Source: a bacterium (GTDB lineage Bacteria; Krumholzibacteriota; Krumholzibacteriia; LZORAL124-64-63). Taken from it: a stretch of 34,251 nt of DNA. The position numbers and the translations under genes were made by a program. The notes beneath the pieces are model-generated. The model had not been told where the DNA came from, ran no database searches, and saw only the letters and a list, made by a program, of their open reading frames with translations. Below, one piece after another: positions 8,152 through 17,174 of this stretch. The stretch is taken from the NCBI GenBank assembly GCA_018829565.1, contig JAHJTW010000077.1, forward strand, positions 1-34,251, written 5' to 3'. The first letter of the stretch is position 1. Each line of letters starts with the position of its first letter.

Positions 8152-9135
8152 TTGCAACTGCCCCGCCGCTTCGTGACCCGATCCTTCGTCGTCCTGGGCT
8201 TCTCCATCGCCCTGTACGCGGCCGGCGCCCTGGTCTTCGGCTGGTCCGACATGCGGGATAATCTGCGCGCGGTTCCGGCCGGCATCCTGGCCATGGTCGG
8301 CTTGCTGTCCCTGACCAACTATCTCCTGCGCTTCTGGCGGTGGGAGGTCTACCTGCGCAGCCTGGGAGTCAGGATTCCCCTGGCCACCTCCCTCGGCCTC
8401 TACTTCTCCGCTTACGTCATGGTCATCACTCCCGGCAAGATCGGCGAGGTCTTCAAGGCCGGGATCCTCGGCGAGACCCATGGCGTCAGCCTGGCCAAGG
8501 GGATCCCCGTGGTCCTGGCCGAAAGGCTGTACGACTTCCTGGCGGTCCTCCTGCTGGCCATCGTGGGAATCGTCTTCTGGCCGGGGCCCGTCAGCGGGCT
8601 GGGAACCGGCCTGGCGGCCGCCACTTGCCTGCCCGCCGTCATGCTGCTCTTCAGGCATCCGGGAATCCGCCGGAGGCTGGTCGAGAAAGCGGCGGGTTCG
8701 GCCCTCCTGAAGAAGCACCGGCTGGGCCTGGACGAGTCCCTGGAATCCCTCGCCAGCCTGCTCACCGTGCGGCAACTCGCCTTCTCCCTGACCCTGACCT
8801 CCCTGGCCTGGTTCTGCGAATGTCTCGGCCTGTGGCTGGTCTGCAAGGGGTTGGGATTTCCGGTGGGGGTCGGCGAGGCGGTGTTCGTCTATGCGGCCGG
8901 CACGCTGGTCGGCTCCCTGTCCTTCCTGCCGGGAGGACTGGGGGGAACGGAGGCGACCATCATCTGGCTGCTCGGGAAGCTCGCCCTGCCGACCGCCGTT
9001 GCGGCCAGCGCAGCCCTGCTGGTGCGGTTGTTCACCCTCTGGCTGGCCGTGGCCCTGGGGCTCGCCGTCTTCCTGGCTGCCCGCTCCCGGTTCCAGGCGC
9101 CCGGGCCGGAACGGGACTCCGATCAACCGGCCTGA
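8152..9135 (+). CDS. Flippase-like / lysylphosphatidylglycerol synthase TM-family membrane protein
   Basis: SAYVMVITPGKIGEVFKAGIL, VLAERLYDFLAVLLLA, SFLPGGLGGTEATIIWLL; proposed TTG start after gggag. Confidence 0.82.
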   Translation: MQLPRRFVTRSFVVLGFSIALYAAGALVFGWSDMRDNLRAVPAGILAMVGLLSLTNYLLRFWRWEVYLRSLGVRIPLATSLGLYFSAYVMVITPGKIGEVFKAGILGETHGVSLAKGIPVVLAERLYDFLAVLLLAIVGIVFWPGPVSGLGTGLAAATCLPAVMLLFRHPGIRRRLVEKAAGSALLKKHRLGLDESLESLASLLTVRQLAFSLTLTSLAWFCECLGLWLVCKGLGFPVGVGEAVFVYAAGTLVGSLSFLPGGLGGTEATIIWLLGKLALPTAVAASAALLVRLFTLWLAVALGLAVFLAARSRFQAPGPERDSDQPA

Positions 9136-10064
9136 TCGCGATACCAGGCCACCGTCCGCCGCAGCCCCTCGTCCAGATCCACCGATCCCCGGTAATCCAG
9201 GTGCTCGGCGGCCAGGTCCACCGCCGCCTGGGAATGCCTCACGTCCCCGGGCCGGCCGGCGTCGTATTCCGGCTCGACCGCGGATCCCACCAGATCCCGG
9301 ATCCTCAGGCAGAGGTCCTTGACGGTGATCCTCCCGCCCAGGGCGACGTTGTAGGCCCGCCCGCCGGCCCCGGGCCCGGCCGCGCAGGCCGCCAGGTTCG
9401 CCTCCACCACGTTCTGGACGAAGGTGAAGTCCCGGGACTGCCGCCCGTCCCCGTGGATGACGGGCGCGCGTCCCTCCAGGAACGCCGTGATGAACTTCGG
9501 CACGACCGCCGCGTACTGGCTGGCGGGGTCCTGCCGGGGCCCGAAGACGTTGAAGTAGCGCAGGCCGATGGTGCTCAGGCCGTACAGATCGTTGAACACC
9601 GAACCGTAGAGCTCGGAGACCCGCTTGTTGACCGCGTAGGGCGACATGGGCCGGGGCGGCAGGCCTTCATGCTTGGGCAGGACCTCGGTGTCCCCGTAGA
9701 CGGAACTGCTCGAGGCGAAGACCACCCGCCGGACGCCCCGGCGATGAGCCGCCCAGAAGACCCGCAGGGTCCCGCCCACGTTGTGCTCGTCGCTGGTCAG
9801 GGGATCGGCCACGCTGCGGGGAACGCTGGGCAGGGCGGCCTGATGGAAGACGCAATCGACGCCCTCGCAGCATCCCTCCACGGTCTCCAGGTCGGTGATG
9901 CTGCCGGTCACGAAGGTGAGACGGCCCTCGAGGTCGGCGATGTTCTCCCTGCGGCCGGTGGACAGGTTGTCCAGGACCACGACCTGGTGCCCCTGTTCCA
10001 CCAGGGTCCGCGCCAGATGTCCGCCGATGAAACCCGCTCCTCCGGTCACCAGGTACTTCGCCAC
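9123..10064 (-). CDS. NAD-dependent UDP-sugar C4 epimerase (WbpP/TviC-like SDR)
   Basis: LVTGGAGFIGGHLARTL, SSSSVYGD, SPYAVNKR, RPGDVRHSQAAVD. Confidence 0.87.
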   Translation of the reverse strand: MAKYLVTGGAGFIGGHLARTLVEQGHQVVVLDNLSTGRRENIADLEGRLTFVTGSITDLETVEGCCEGVDCVFHQAALPSVPRSVADPLTSDEHNVGGTLRVFWAAHRRGVRRVVFASSSSVYGDTEVLPKHEGLPPRPMSPYAVNKRVSELYGSVFNDLYGLSTIGLRYFNVFGPRQDPASQYAAVVPKFITAFLEGRAPVIHGDGRQSRDFTFVQNVVEANLAACAAGPGAGGRAYNVALGGRITVKDLCLRIRDLVGSAVEPEYDAGRPGDVRHSQAAVDLAAEHLDYRGSVDLDEGLRRTVAWYRDQAG

Positions 10065-10077
10065 CTGTTCTGCCTCC

Positions 10078-11382
10078 CTACAGTCGGATGATGTTGTCGG
10101 CCCGCCGTCCCTTCAGGGCGTTGCGCGTGTCCAGGACCAGAGGCGCCGCCCCCACGAGGATCGAATGATCCACACCCGGATGCGGAGTGATCACCAGCAC
10201 GGCGTCGAATCCCGCGATCGCCGCGGGGGACCATTCCCTGAGACGGTCGCCGGGAATGGGCTCGGGGATCTCCCGGACGAAGGGGTCGTACCAGGAGACC
10301 TTGCCGCCCATTTCGCCGACGATTTCCAGGATGTCCAGGGCCGGGGATTCCCGGATGTCGTCGATGCCGGCCTTGTAGGCCACGCCGGCGACCAGGACCT
10401 TGCTGCCCTTGACAGAGCGGGACCGGTCGTTGAGACCGCGGACGAGCAGGTTGACCACGTGCTTGGGCATGAAGCCGTTGACCTGGCCGGCCAGGTCGAT
10501 GAACCGCGCCTCGGAACCGGACTGCTTGGCCTTCCAGGAAAGGTAGAAGGGATCGATGGGGATGCAGTGTCCACCCAGGCCCGGCCCGGGATAGAACGGC
10601 ATGAAGCCGAACGGCTTGGTGGCGGCGCCCTCGATCACTTCCCAGACGTCGATGTCCATGGCGTTGCACATCAAGGCGATCTCGTTCACCAGACCGATGT
10701 TGACGCTGCGGAAGGTGTTCTCGAGCAGCTTGACCGTTTCGGCCACCCGGACGGTCGATACGGGCACGACCCGTTCCATGATGTTTTCGTACAAAGCAAC
10801 GGCGGCCTCGGTACAAGCCGGCGTCACTCCCCCGACGACCTTGGGGATGTTGGTCGTCTTGTACACCGGGTTGCCCGGATCGACCCTCTCGGGGCTGAAG
10901 GCCAGGAAGAAGTCCTCCCCCACGGCCAGGCCCGTCTCCTGGAGCCGGGGCAGGATGACCTCCTCGGTGGTTCCGGGATAGGTCGTGCTCTCCAGGATGA
11001 TCAGCATCCCCGGGTGCATGGCGGCGGCGATGGATTCCACCGCCGCCTGGATGTAGGAGATGTCCGGGTCCCGGGTCTTGCCCAGCGGGGTGGGCACGCA
11101 GATGTTGACGGTATCGACGTTCCTCAATTCCTGCATGTTCGCAGTCGCTCTGAAATTTCCGCTTGCCCCGGTCTCCCGCAAATCCTCCGAGGGCACATCG
11201 ATGATGTAACTTTCCCCACGCTCGATTGCCGCCACCTTTTCCAGGTCGAGATCGAACCCGGTTACCTTGAATCCCGCTTTGGCATAGGAAACAGCGAGCG
11301 GAAGTCCCACGTAGCCCAGGCCAAGGACGCCGAGGTGAGCGGTTTTGTTCTCCAATTTGCCAAGAAGGTTGGCCATTGCCAT
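10078..11382 (-). CDS. wbpA: UDP-N-acetylglucosamine 6-dehydrogenase-like nucleotide-sugar dehydrogenase
   Basis: LGVLGLGYVGLPLAVSYAKAGFKVTGFDLD, ESTTYPGTTEEV, GPGLGGHCIPIDPFYLSWKA. Confidence 0.88.
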   Translation of the reverse strand: MAMANLLGKLENKTAHLGVLGLGYVGLPLAVSYAKAGFKVTGFDLDLEKVAAIERGESYIIDVPSEDLRETGASGNFRATANMQELRNVDTVNICVPTPLGKTRDPDISYIQAAVESIAAAMHPGMLIILESTTYPGTTEEVILPRLQETGLAVGEDFFLAFSPERVDPGNPVYKTTNIPKVVGGVTPACTEAAVALYENIMERVVPVSTVRVAETVKLLENTFRSVNIGLVNEIALMCNAMDIDVWEVIEGAATKPFGFMPFYPGPGLGGHCIPIDPFYLSWKAKQSGSEARFIDLAGQVNGFMPKHVVNLLVRGLNDRSRSVKGSKVLVAGVAYKAGIDDIRESPALDILEIVGEMGGKVSWYDPFVREIPEPIPGDRLREWSPAAIAGFDAVLVITPHPGVDHSILVGAAPLVLDTRNALKGRRADNIIRL

Positions 11383-11392
11383 TCCCGCCTTT

Positions 11393-11761
11393 TCAGAGGT
11401 CAAGATTGCGAAAATCCGACCGGAAACCAGCCATGGCTTTTCGCAGTTCACGCAAATTTTGGATTTTCATCCAGATACGCCTGATCACCCCCAGCACTGC
11501 GACGGCAATCACCACCAGCACGGAAACCCGGTATATCCAGTGCAGGTCCGAGCCATGGACTTGGAACAGGTGATTGATGGTTCGACCGAATCCAACGAGG
11601 GTTAAGCAAAAGACACCAAGCAGGGCCAGGTGCACGAGTCCGCTGGTGAAGTCCTCCCGGCACCGCAGATACTGGCGCAGGGGGAAATTGACGCTGCTCC
11701 CGTCCCTGAACCGGGACTCGAACAGGTCGCTGCGCCTACGGGATTTCTTCGTAATCGGCAT
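11393..11761 (-). CDS. Small membrane protein, unknown function
   Basis: 122 aa with two predicted TM helices; overlaps the upstream ORF by 26 nt. Confidence 0.55.
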   Translation of the reverse strand: MPITKKSRRRSDLFESRFRDGSSVNFPLRQYLRCREDFTSGLVHLALLGVFCLTLVGFGRTINHLFQVHGSDLHWIYRVSVLVVIAVAVLGVIRRIWMKIQNLRELRKAMAGFRSDFRNLDL

Positions 11762-11930
11762 CGGAAATGTCCTGGTCGGTCAGGAAGCCGTCTGCGGACT
11801 CCTGCGGGCCGGAGGCCGGCGGTGGAGGCGTCGGACGGCGGGTCTGCGACTCGAGCCGTCGCCACGCCCGGAAGAGATTACGCCCCACGAGGAAGAGCAG
11901 GAACAGGGAAATGAGGCGCAGGATCATCAT
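11736..11930 (-). CDS. 64 aa membrane-anchored small protein
   Basis: N-terminal TM segment MMILRLISLFLLFLVGRNLFRA then Pro-rich and acidic tail ending DISDADYEEIP. Confidence 0.5.
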   Translation of the reverse strand: MMILRLISLFLLFLVGRNLFRAWRRLESQTRRPTPPPPASGPQESADGFLTDQDISDADYEEIP

Positions 11931-11963
11931 GAGTGCAGGCCGGGACCAGGGACGGTGCAGGGA

Positions 11964-12040
11964 TGGTACGCCCGGCGGGATTCGAACCCACGACCTTCTG
12001 CTCCGGAGGCAGACGCTCTATCCAGCTGAGCTACGGGCGC
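11964..12040 (-). tRNA. tRNA-Arg (anticodon CCG), CCA encoded
   Basis: Minus strand gcgcccg...tctgc-ctccgga-gcaga...ggttcgaatcc...cgggcgtacca. Confidence 0.93.
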
Positions 12041-12055
12041 ACCGTGCGACAGGCA

Positions 12056-12084
12056 AGTATGGGGCATGCCCCCGGTATCGTCAA
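12056..12084 (-). promoter_or_regulatory. Predicted promoter of tRNA-Arg(CCG)
   Basis: Minus strand TTGACG - 17 nt - CATACT upstream of the tRNA. Confidence 0.6.
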
Positions 12085-12117
12085 ATTTTGTTTGCCGCGC
12101 CGGGGATCGCATCATGG

Positions 12118-13848
12118 TCAGCCCTCTCCCCGGTTCTCGAGACCGGCGGCCAGGAGTTCCCGGGCGTAGGCCAGCCGGCTCGATCCTTCCCCGCCCTCCT
12201 TTCCGCCCAGCAGGCGGGCGATCTCCATCAGCCTTTCCTCGCCTTCGACCTGCCGGATCCGCAGCGTGGTCCGCCCGTCCTTGACTTCCTTGGTCACCGT
12301 CAGATGCCGGGCGCCCCGGGCCGCCACCGTGGGCAGGTGCGTGATGCAGACGACCTGTCCGGCGCGGGCCAGGCTCTCGAGGAGCCGGGCCACCGGCATG
12401 GCCCCTTCCAGGCCCAGCCCGGCGTCGATCTCGTCGAAGAGACGCAGGGGGGGCACGCCGCGCCCTCCCTCAAGGACCGAAAGCCCGAGGTAGATGCGGG
12501 AGCGTTCGCCGCCCGAGGCGATCCGATGGACTTCCCCGAACCCCTCGCCGGGATTCGTCCGGACCAGCAGCTTGACGACGTCCGCACCCCTGTCGGTCAC
12601 CCGGCACCGGTGGCCGGAGATCACGACCGGCCCGCCGGGATCGCGATCCGGGGCGATCTCGAACTCCAGTTCCAGATGGGGAAGAGCCAGGGGACGCAGG
12701 ATCTCCACGGCCCGGGCGGCGACCGCCCGGGCCTTTCTGCGGCGGAGGTCGCGCAAGGATTTGGCGGAGTCGGCCAGGGCCTGGCGCCCGGACTCGAAAC
12801 GGGCGGCGAGCTCCTCCAGATCGCTGTCGGCCGATTTTTGCCGGGCCAGGCGGGCTTCGAGGGATTCGAGGAGGACGATCAGGCCCGGGACGTCGCGGCG
12901 GTACTTCCGCTGGAGGTCCTCGTAGAGGGCCTTGCGCTCCTCCAGCTCGTCCAGGCGGCGGGGATCGATCTCCACGGCGTCCAGGTAATGTTCCAGCTCC
13001 GAACCGGCCTCCCCCACCGCCGCCTCCGCGTCCCGCAGGAGCTCCAGCACCCGGGCCAGCTTCTGGCTCTGACCGGCGACCCCCTGGACCAGACCGAGGG
13101 CCTCCCCCAGCAGCTGTGAGACCGAAGGTTCGCTGTCGGCCAGCAGGCGACCGGCGCCCGCGGCTGCGTCGAGCAGCTTGCGGGCGTTGCGTCCGAAATG
13201 GATCCGCTCGGTGAGTTCACCCTCCTCGTCGGGATCGAGTCCCGCCTCCCTCAGCTCACGGGCCTGGTACTCCCACATCTCCAGCTGCTCCCGGGCCAGG
13301 TCGGCTTCTCCCCTGCGCGCGGCCAGTTCCTCCTCGAGGGCACGGAATCCGCCCCGGGCCCGGGCGACCGCGTCGAGCAGGGAACCGGCCTCGATCAGAC
13401 CGTCCAGGAAATCCCCCGCGAAGTGGGGCCGGGCCAGCACCCGCTGCTGATCCTGGCTCTGGATGCTCAGCACCAGGGGGCCGACTTCTTCGAGCAGGGC
13501 GAGGGAGCTCACGAGGCCGTTGATGAGGACCCGGCTGCGTCCCTCGCGGCGCAGCTCGCGGCGCAGGACCAGCAGCCGGTCGTCCGCCACGCGGATGCCG
13601 AGCTCCCGCAGGGCGGCCAAGGTGGAGGGGTCCTCGCCGAGGTCGAAGAGGCCCTCCACGTACCCGAGTTCCTCGCCCGTCCTGATCAGGTCGGCCGCGG
13701 GCTTGCCGCCGGCGAGGAGCCCGAGGGAGCCGGCGATGAGGGACTTCCCGGCTCCGGTCTCCCCGGTCAGCATGGTCAGGCCGGGGCCCAGGGTGAGGCT
13801 GGTCTCCTCGACGAGAGCGAGGTTGCCGATACGCAGTTCCTGGAGCAT
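12118..13848 (-). CDS. recN: DNA repair protein RecN
   Basis: MLQELRIGNLALVEETSLTLGPGLTMLTGETGAGKSLIAG; C-terminal IASGGERSRIYLGL and LFDEIDAGLG. Confidence 0.95.
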   Translation of the reverse strand: MLQELRIGNLALVEETSLTLGPGLTMLTGETGAGKSLIAGSLGLLAGGKPAADLIRTGEELGYVEGLFDLGEDPSTLAALRELGIRVADDRLLVLRRELRREGRSRVLINGLVSSLALLEEVGPLVLSIQSQDQQRVLARPHFAGDFLDGLIEAGSLLDAVARARGGFRALEEELAARRGEADLAREQLEMWEYQARELREAGLDPDEEGELTERIHFGRNARKLLDAAAGAGRLLADSEPSVSQLLGEALGLVQGVAGQSQKLARVLELLRDAEAAVGEAGSELEHYLDAVEIDPRRLDELEERKALYEDLQRKYRRDVPGLIVLLESLEARLARQKSADSDLEELAARFESGRQALADSAKSLRDLRRRKARAVAARAVEILRPLALPHLELEFEIAPDRDPGGPVVISGHRCRVTDRGADVVKLLVRTNPGEGFGEVHRIASGGERSRIYLGLSVLEGGRGVPPLRLFDEIDAGLGLEGAMPVARLLESLARAGQVVCITHLPTVAARGARHLTVTKEVKDGRTTLRIRQVEGEERLMEIARLLGGKEGGEGSSRLAYARELLAAGLENRGEG

Positions 13849-14762
13849 CACGGGTCCTTGCGGCCTGATCGCTTGGTTCCGCCCCAGTTGAGCTTGTGGC
13901 GCATGACGCGGTAGAAATGGCTCTGGGGAAACTTGACCAGGGAGACCTCGTTGTCGGCCTCCTCGAACACGATGCGGTCCCCGTCCTCCAGGAGATGGGT
14001 CTTCTGCCCGTCGACGGTCAGGACGGCGCCTGCGCCGGTCTCGTGGAGGACCAGCTCGATCCTCGTGTCCCGGGCGATGATCAGCGGCCGCATCCCCAGC
14101 GCGTGGGGACAGATCGGGGTGAGCAGGAGGCAGGGCACGGCGGAATGGCAGATGGGACCGCCGGCGGAGAGGCTGTAGGCCGTGCTCCCGGTGGGCGTGC
14201 TGACGATGATGCCGTCGCCCAGGAACCGCCCCAGGGAATCCCCGTCGAGCCGGAGTTCCATGTCCAGGGCTCGCGGCAAGGGCCCCATGTTGACGACCAG
14301 GTCGTTCAGGGCGTTGGTGGTGGCGATCGATCGTCCCTGCCGCCAGACCGAGCCGTAGACCCGGGAGCGCCGGTCGAGGTGGCACTCCCCCGCCAGCAGC
14401 GCAGCGACGGCCTCCCCCAGCTCCTCCACGGGGACGTCGGTCAGGTAACCCAGCGATCCGAGATTCACCCCGAGCAAGGGCACGCCCGAAAGTCCGAGAA
14501 CCCGCGCCGCCCTCAGCATGGTCCCGTCCCCGCCCAGGGCGATCACCACGTCGGCCCGGTCCACCAGTTGCTCGTTGGGATAGCACGCAATGTCCGCCGG
14601 CAGGGCTCCGGCGAGATCGTTCGAGGCGACCACGGCGACCCCGGCGGGGGCGCACAGCCGGGTGATGACCTCCACGGCAGGAAGCAGTTCACCCTTCGCG
14701 GGATTCCCGAACAGCCCGACGACCTTGACCTTCTCCAGGGGGAATGCGCCAGCGGCGTTCAT
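13848..14762 (-). CDS. nadK: NAD kinase
   Basis: VVIALGGDGTMLRAARV, GVNLGSLGYLTDV, GDGIIVSTPTGSTAYSLSAGGPI. Confidence 0.95.
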   Translation of the reverse strand: MNAAGAFPLEKVKVVGLFGNPAKGELLPAVEVITRLCAPAGVAVVASNDLAGALPADIACYPNEQLVDRADVVIALGGDGTMLRAARVLGLSGVPLLGVNLGSLGYLTDVPVEELGEAVAALLAGECHLDRRSRVYGSVWRQGRSIATTNALNDLVVNMGPLPRALDMELRLDGDSLGRFLGDGIIVSTPTGSTAYSLSAGGPICHSAVPCLLLTPICPHALGMRPLIIARDTRIELVLHETGAGAVLTVDGQKTHLLEDGDRIVFEEADNEVSLVKFPQSHFYRVMRHKLNWGGTKRSGRKDP

Positions 14763-16669
14763 GAAGCGTTCTGGGCCCTCTTCCGGTCGAAAGACCTGTT
14801 CAGCAGATCACGGACGCGCCCGTGGATCCCCTCGGCGTCCAGCCCGATGGATGCCAGCAGTTCTCCCCGGCCGGCGTGTTCGCAGAAGGCGTCGGGGATG
14901 CCCAGGGTCACGACCTGGGGCCGGTCGGCGGCAGGATGTCCGGACGACCATTCCAGGACCGCTGCGCCGAACCCGCCTGCAACACTGCTCTCCTCGATGG
15001 TCACCACAAGCTCGTGATCCCGGAAGACCCGTTCCAGCATGTCCTCATCCAGGGGTTTGATGAACCGGGCATCGACGACGGTGGCCTCGACGCCCTCGCC
15101 GGCCAGCCGTTCGGCGGCCTGGAGGGCGGGCTGCACCATGGAACCGACCGCCAGCAGACAGACCTCCCTGCCTTCGCGGAGGAGTTCGGCCCGGCCCAGG
15201 GGCAGGGGCACGGCCTCGCCCTCGAGGGTTGCGCCGATCCCCGATCCCCGGGGGTAGCGGATGGCGCTCGGCCCCTTGTCGTGGGCGAGCCCGGTGGCCA
15301 GCATGTGACGGAGCTGGTCCTCGTCCCGGGGGGCCATGACCACCATGCCGGGAACCATGCGCAGGAAGGTCAGGTCGAAGACCCCGTGATGGGTCGGCCC
15401 GTCCTCGCCGACCACTCCCGCACGGTCCACCGCGAAGACCACGGGCAGCTTCTGGAGGGCGACGTCGTGGATCACCTGGTCGAGGGCGCGCTGCAGGAAC
15501 GTGGAATAGATGGCGACCACCGGACGGCGGCCCTCGCAGGCGAGGCCGGCGGCGAAGGTCACGGCGTGCCCCTCGGCGATCCCGACGTCGTGGCAGCGGT
15601 CGGGGAACCTTTTCCGGAACCCGGTCAATCCGGTGCCCGAAGGCATGGCGGCGGTGATCCCGTGGATCCGGTCATCGCGCTCCGCGGCTGCGACCAGGGC
15701 GTCCCCGAAGACGTCGGTGTAGCTGGGGACCTTCGGGGTGACCACCTTGATGCCCTCGGCGCGGTCGAACTTCCCCACACCGTGGTAGCGCTGTCCGTCC
15801 TCCTCGGCGAAGCGGTAGCCCTTGCCCTTCTCGGTCAGGATGTGGATCAGCACCGGGCCCTTCAGCTTCCTGACGGCGCGCAGGGTGCGCAGCAGGACGG
15901 GCAGGTCATGGCCGTCGAGGGGGCCGAAGTACTTGAACCCGAGCTCCTCGAACAGGATCGTCGGTACGACCAGCTGTTTGAGGCTCTCCTTGATCCGGCT
16001 GGCGAGTTCCTGGGCCTTGCTCCCGTGAGGCACCTTGCCCAGCATGTCCCACAGGTCGGCCTCGAGGCGCACGTAGTGCTTCCCGCTGGTGATCCGGGTC
16101 AGGTACTTGGAGATGGCTCCCACGTTCGGGGAGATGCTCATCTTGTTGTCGTTGAGCACGACGATCATGTCCGTCTGGATCTGGCCGGCGTTGTTGAGGC
16201 CCTCGTAGGCCAGGCCGCCCGTCAGGGCGCCGTCGCCCACCACCGCGATCACCGCATGGTCCTCCCGGCGCGCATCCCTGGCGACGGCGAATCCGACGGC
16301 GGCGCTGATCGCGGTGCTGGCGTGGCCGACCCCGAACATGTCGTGGGGACTCTCGCTCCGCTTGGGGAATCCCGAGACCCCGTCCCTGCTTCTCAGGGTG
16401 TGGAAGGACTCCCTCCTCCCGGTCAGGAGCTTGTGCCCGTAGGCCTGGTGGCCCACGTCCCAGAGGATCTTGTCCCGCGGCGTCGAGAAAATCCGGTGCA
16501 TGGCCACGGTCAGCTCGACGACTCCCAGGCTCGCACCCAGATGGCCGCCCGAACTGGACACGGTGGCGATGATCTCCTCGCGCAGTTCGGCGCAGAGGGC
16601 TTCCAGTTCCTGGAGCGTGAGATCCTTGAGATCCTGGGGACTTTTGATTCTGGGCAAAAGTGGGGCCAT
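14759..16669 (-). CDS. dxs: 1-deoxy-D-xylulose-5-phosphate synthase
   Basis: GGHLGASLGVVELTVAMHRIF, DVGHQAYGHKLLTGR, VGDGALTGGLAYEGLNN, DGPTHHGVFDL. Confidence 0.97.
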   Translation of the reverse strand: MAPLLPRIKSPQDLKDLTLQELEALCAELREEIIATVSSSGGHLGASLGVVELTVAMHRIFSTPRDKILWDVGHQAYGHKLLTGRRESFHTLRSRDGVSGFPKRSESPHDMFGVGHASTAISAAVGFAVARDARREDHAVIAVVGDGALTGGLAYEGLNNAGQIQTDMIVVLNDNKMSISPNVGAISKYLTRITSGKHYVRLEADLWDMLGKVPHGSKAQELASRIKESLKQLVVPTILFEELGFKYFGPLDGHDLPVLLRTLRAVRKLKGPVLIHILTEKGKGYRFAEEDGQRYHGVGKFDRAEGIKVVTPKVPSYTDVFGDALVAAAERDDRIHGITAAMPSGTGLTGFRKRFPDRCHDVGIAEGHAVTFAAGLACEGRRPVVAIYSTFLQRALDQVIHDVALQKLPVVFAVDRAGVVGEDGPTHHGVFDLTFLRMVPGMVVMAPRDEDQLRHMLATGLAHDKGPSAIRYPRGSGIGATLEGEAVPLPLGRAELLREGREVCLLAVGSMVQPALQAAERLAGEGVEATVVDARFIKPLDEDMLERVFRDHELVVTIEESSVAGGFGAAVLEWSSGHPAADRPQVVTLGIPDAFCEHAGRGELLASIGLDAEGIHGRVRDLLNRSFDRKRAQNAS

Positions 16670-16725
16670 GGGAATCTTCAGCCGGTCCTTTCAGTGTTCG
16701 ACCTGGAATCGGATCAGAGCCTAGG

Positions 16726-17172
16726 TTAACCCGATGCGCCCCCGAACGCCAGAGCGAAAAGGCCCCCGAGGACGGCCCCCAGCACCATGTGCAGGGGGTG
16801 ATGCGTGCGGGGATCCAGGTAGCTCACGGCCAGGTTCGGGAAGCGGTCCTCCGCCTGCAGATGGTCGACGATGGCGAAGAGGGCCTCCTGGTGACGCCTG
16901 CTGGCTCCGCCCAGCTTGAGGCTGTCATGGATTCCGATCACGGCGAACACCAGGGCGAATCCCGCTTCGGGCGAACCCCAGCCGTGGTTCATGGTCATCA
17001 GCGTGACCAGGCAGGCCAGGACCGCGGCGGGCAGGCTGGGCAGGCCCACGCTCTGCACCAGGACGACGGCGCTGAATCTCCGCTGGATCGCACAGTAGGC
17101 CGCCGCCTTGATCAACTGCCCGCAGAGCCCGCAGGCCAGAACCAGGACCCAGACGGGGACGGTCCAGGGCAC
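16726..17172 (-). CDS. Divergent PAP2 (DUF212) family membrane protein
   Basis: GTG start overlapping just after the ispA stop; GQLIKAAAYCAIQRRFSAVVLVQSVGLPS...GIHDSLKLGGASRRHQEALFAIVDHL. Confidence 0.7.
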   Translation of the reverse strand: MPWTVPVWVLVLACGLCGQLIKAAAYCAIQRRFSAVVLVQSVGLPSLPAAVLACLVTLMTMNHGWGSPEAGFALVFAVIGIHDSLKLGGASRRHQEALFAIVDHLQAEDRFPNLAVSYLDPRTHHPLHMVLGAVLGGLFALAFGGASG

Positions 17173-17174
17173 GG

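Noticed and set aside
11927-12115. 62 aa ORF 'APVAQLDRASASGAEGRGFESRRAYHPC'
   Set aside because: Well-known spurious translation across a tRNA gene; overlaps tRNA-Arg(CCG).
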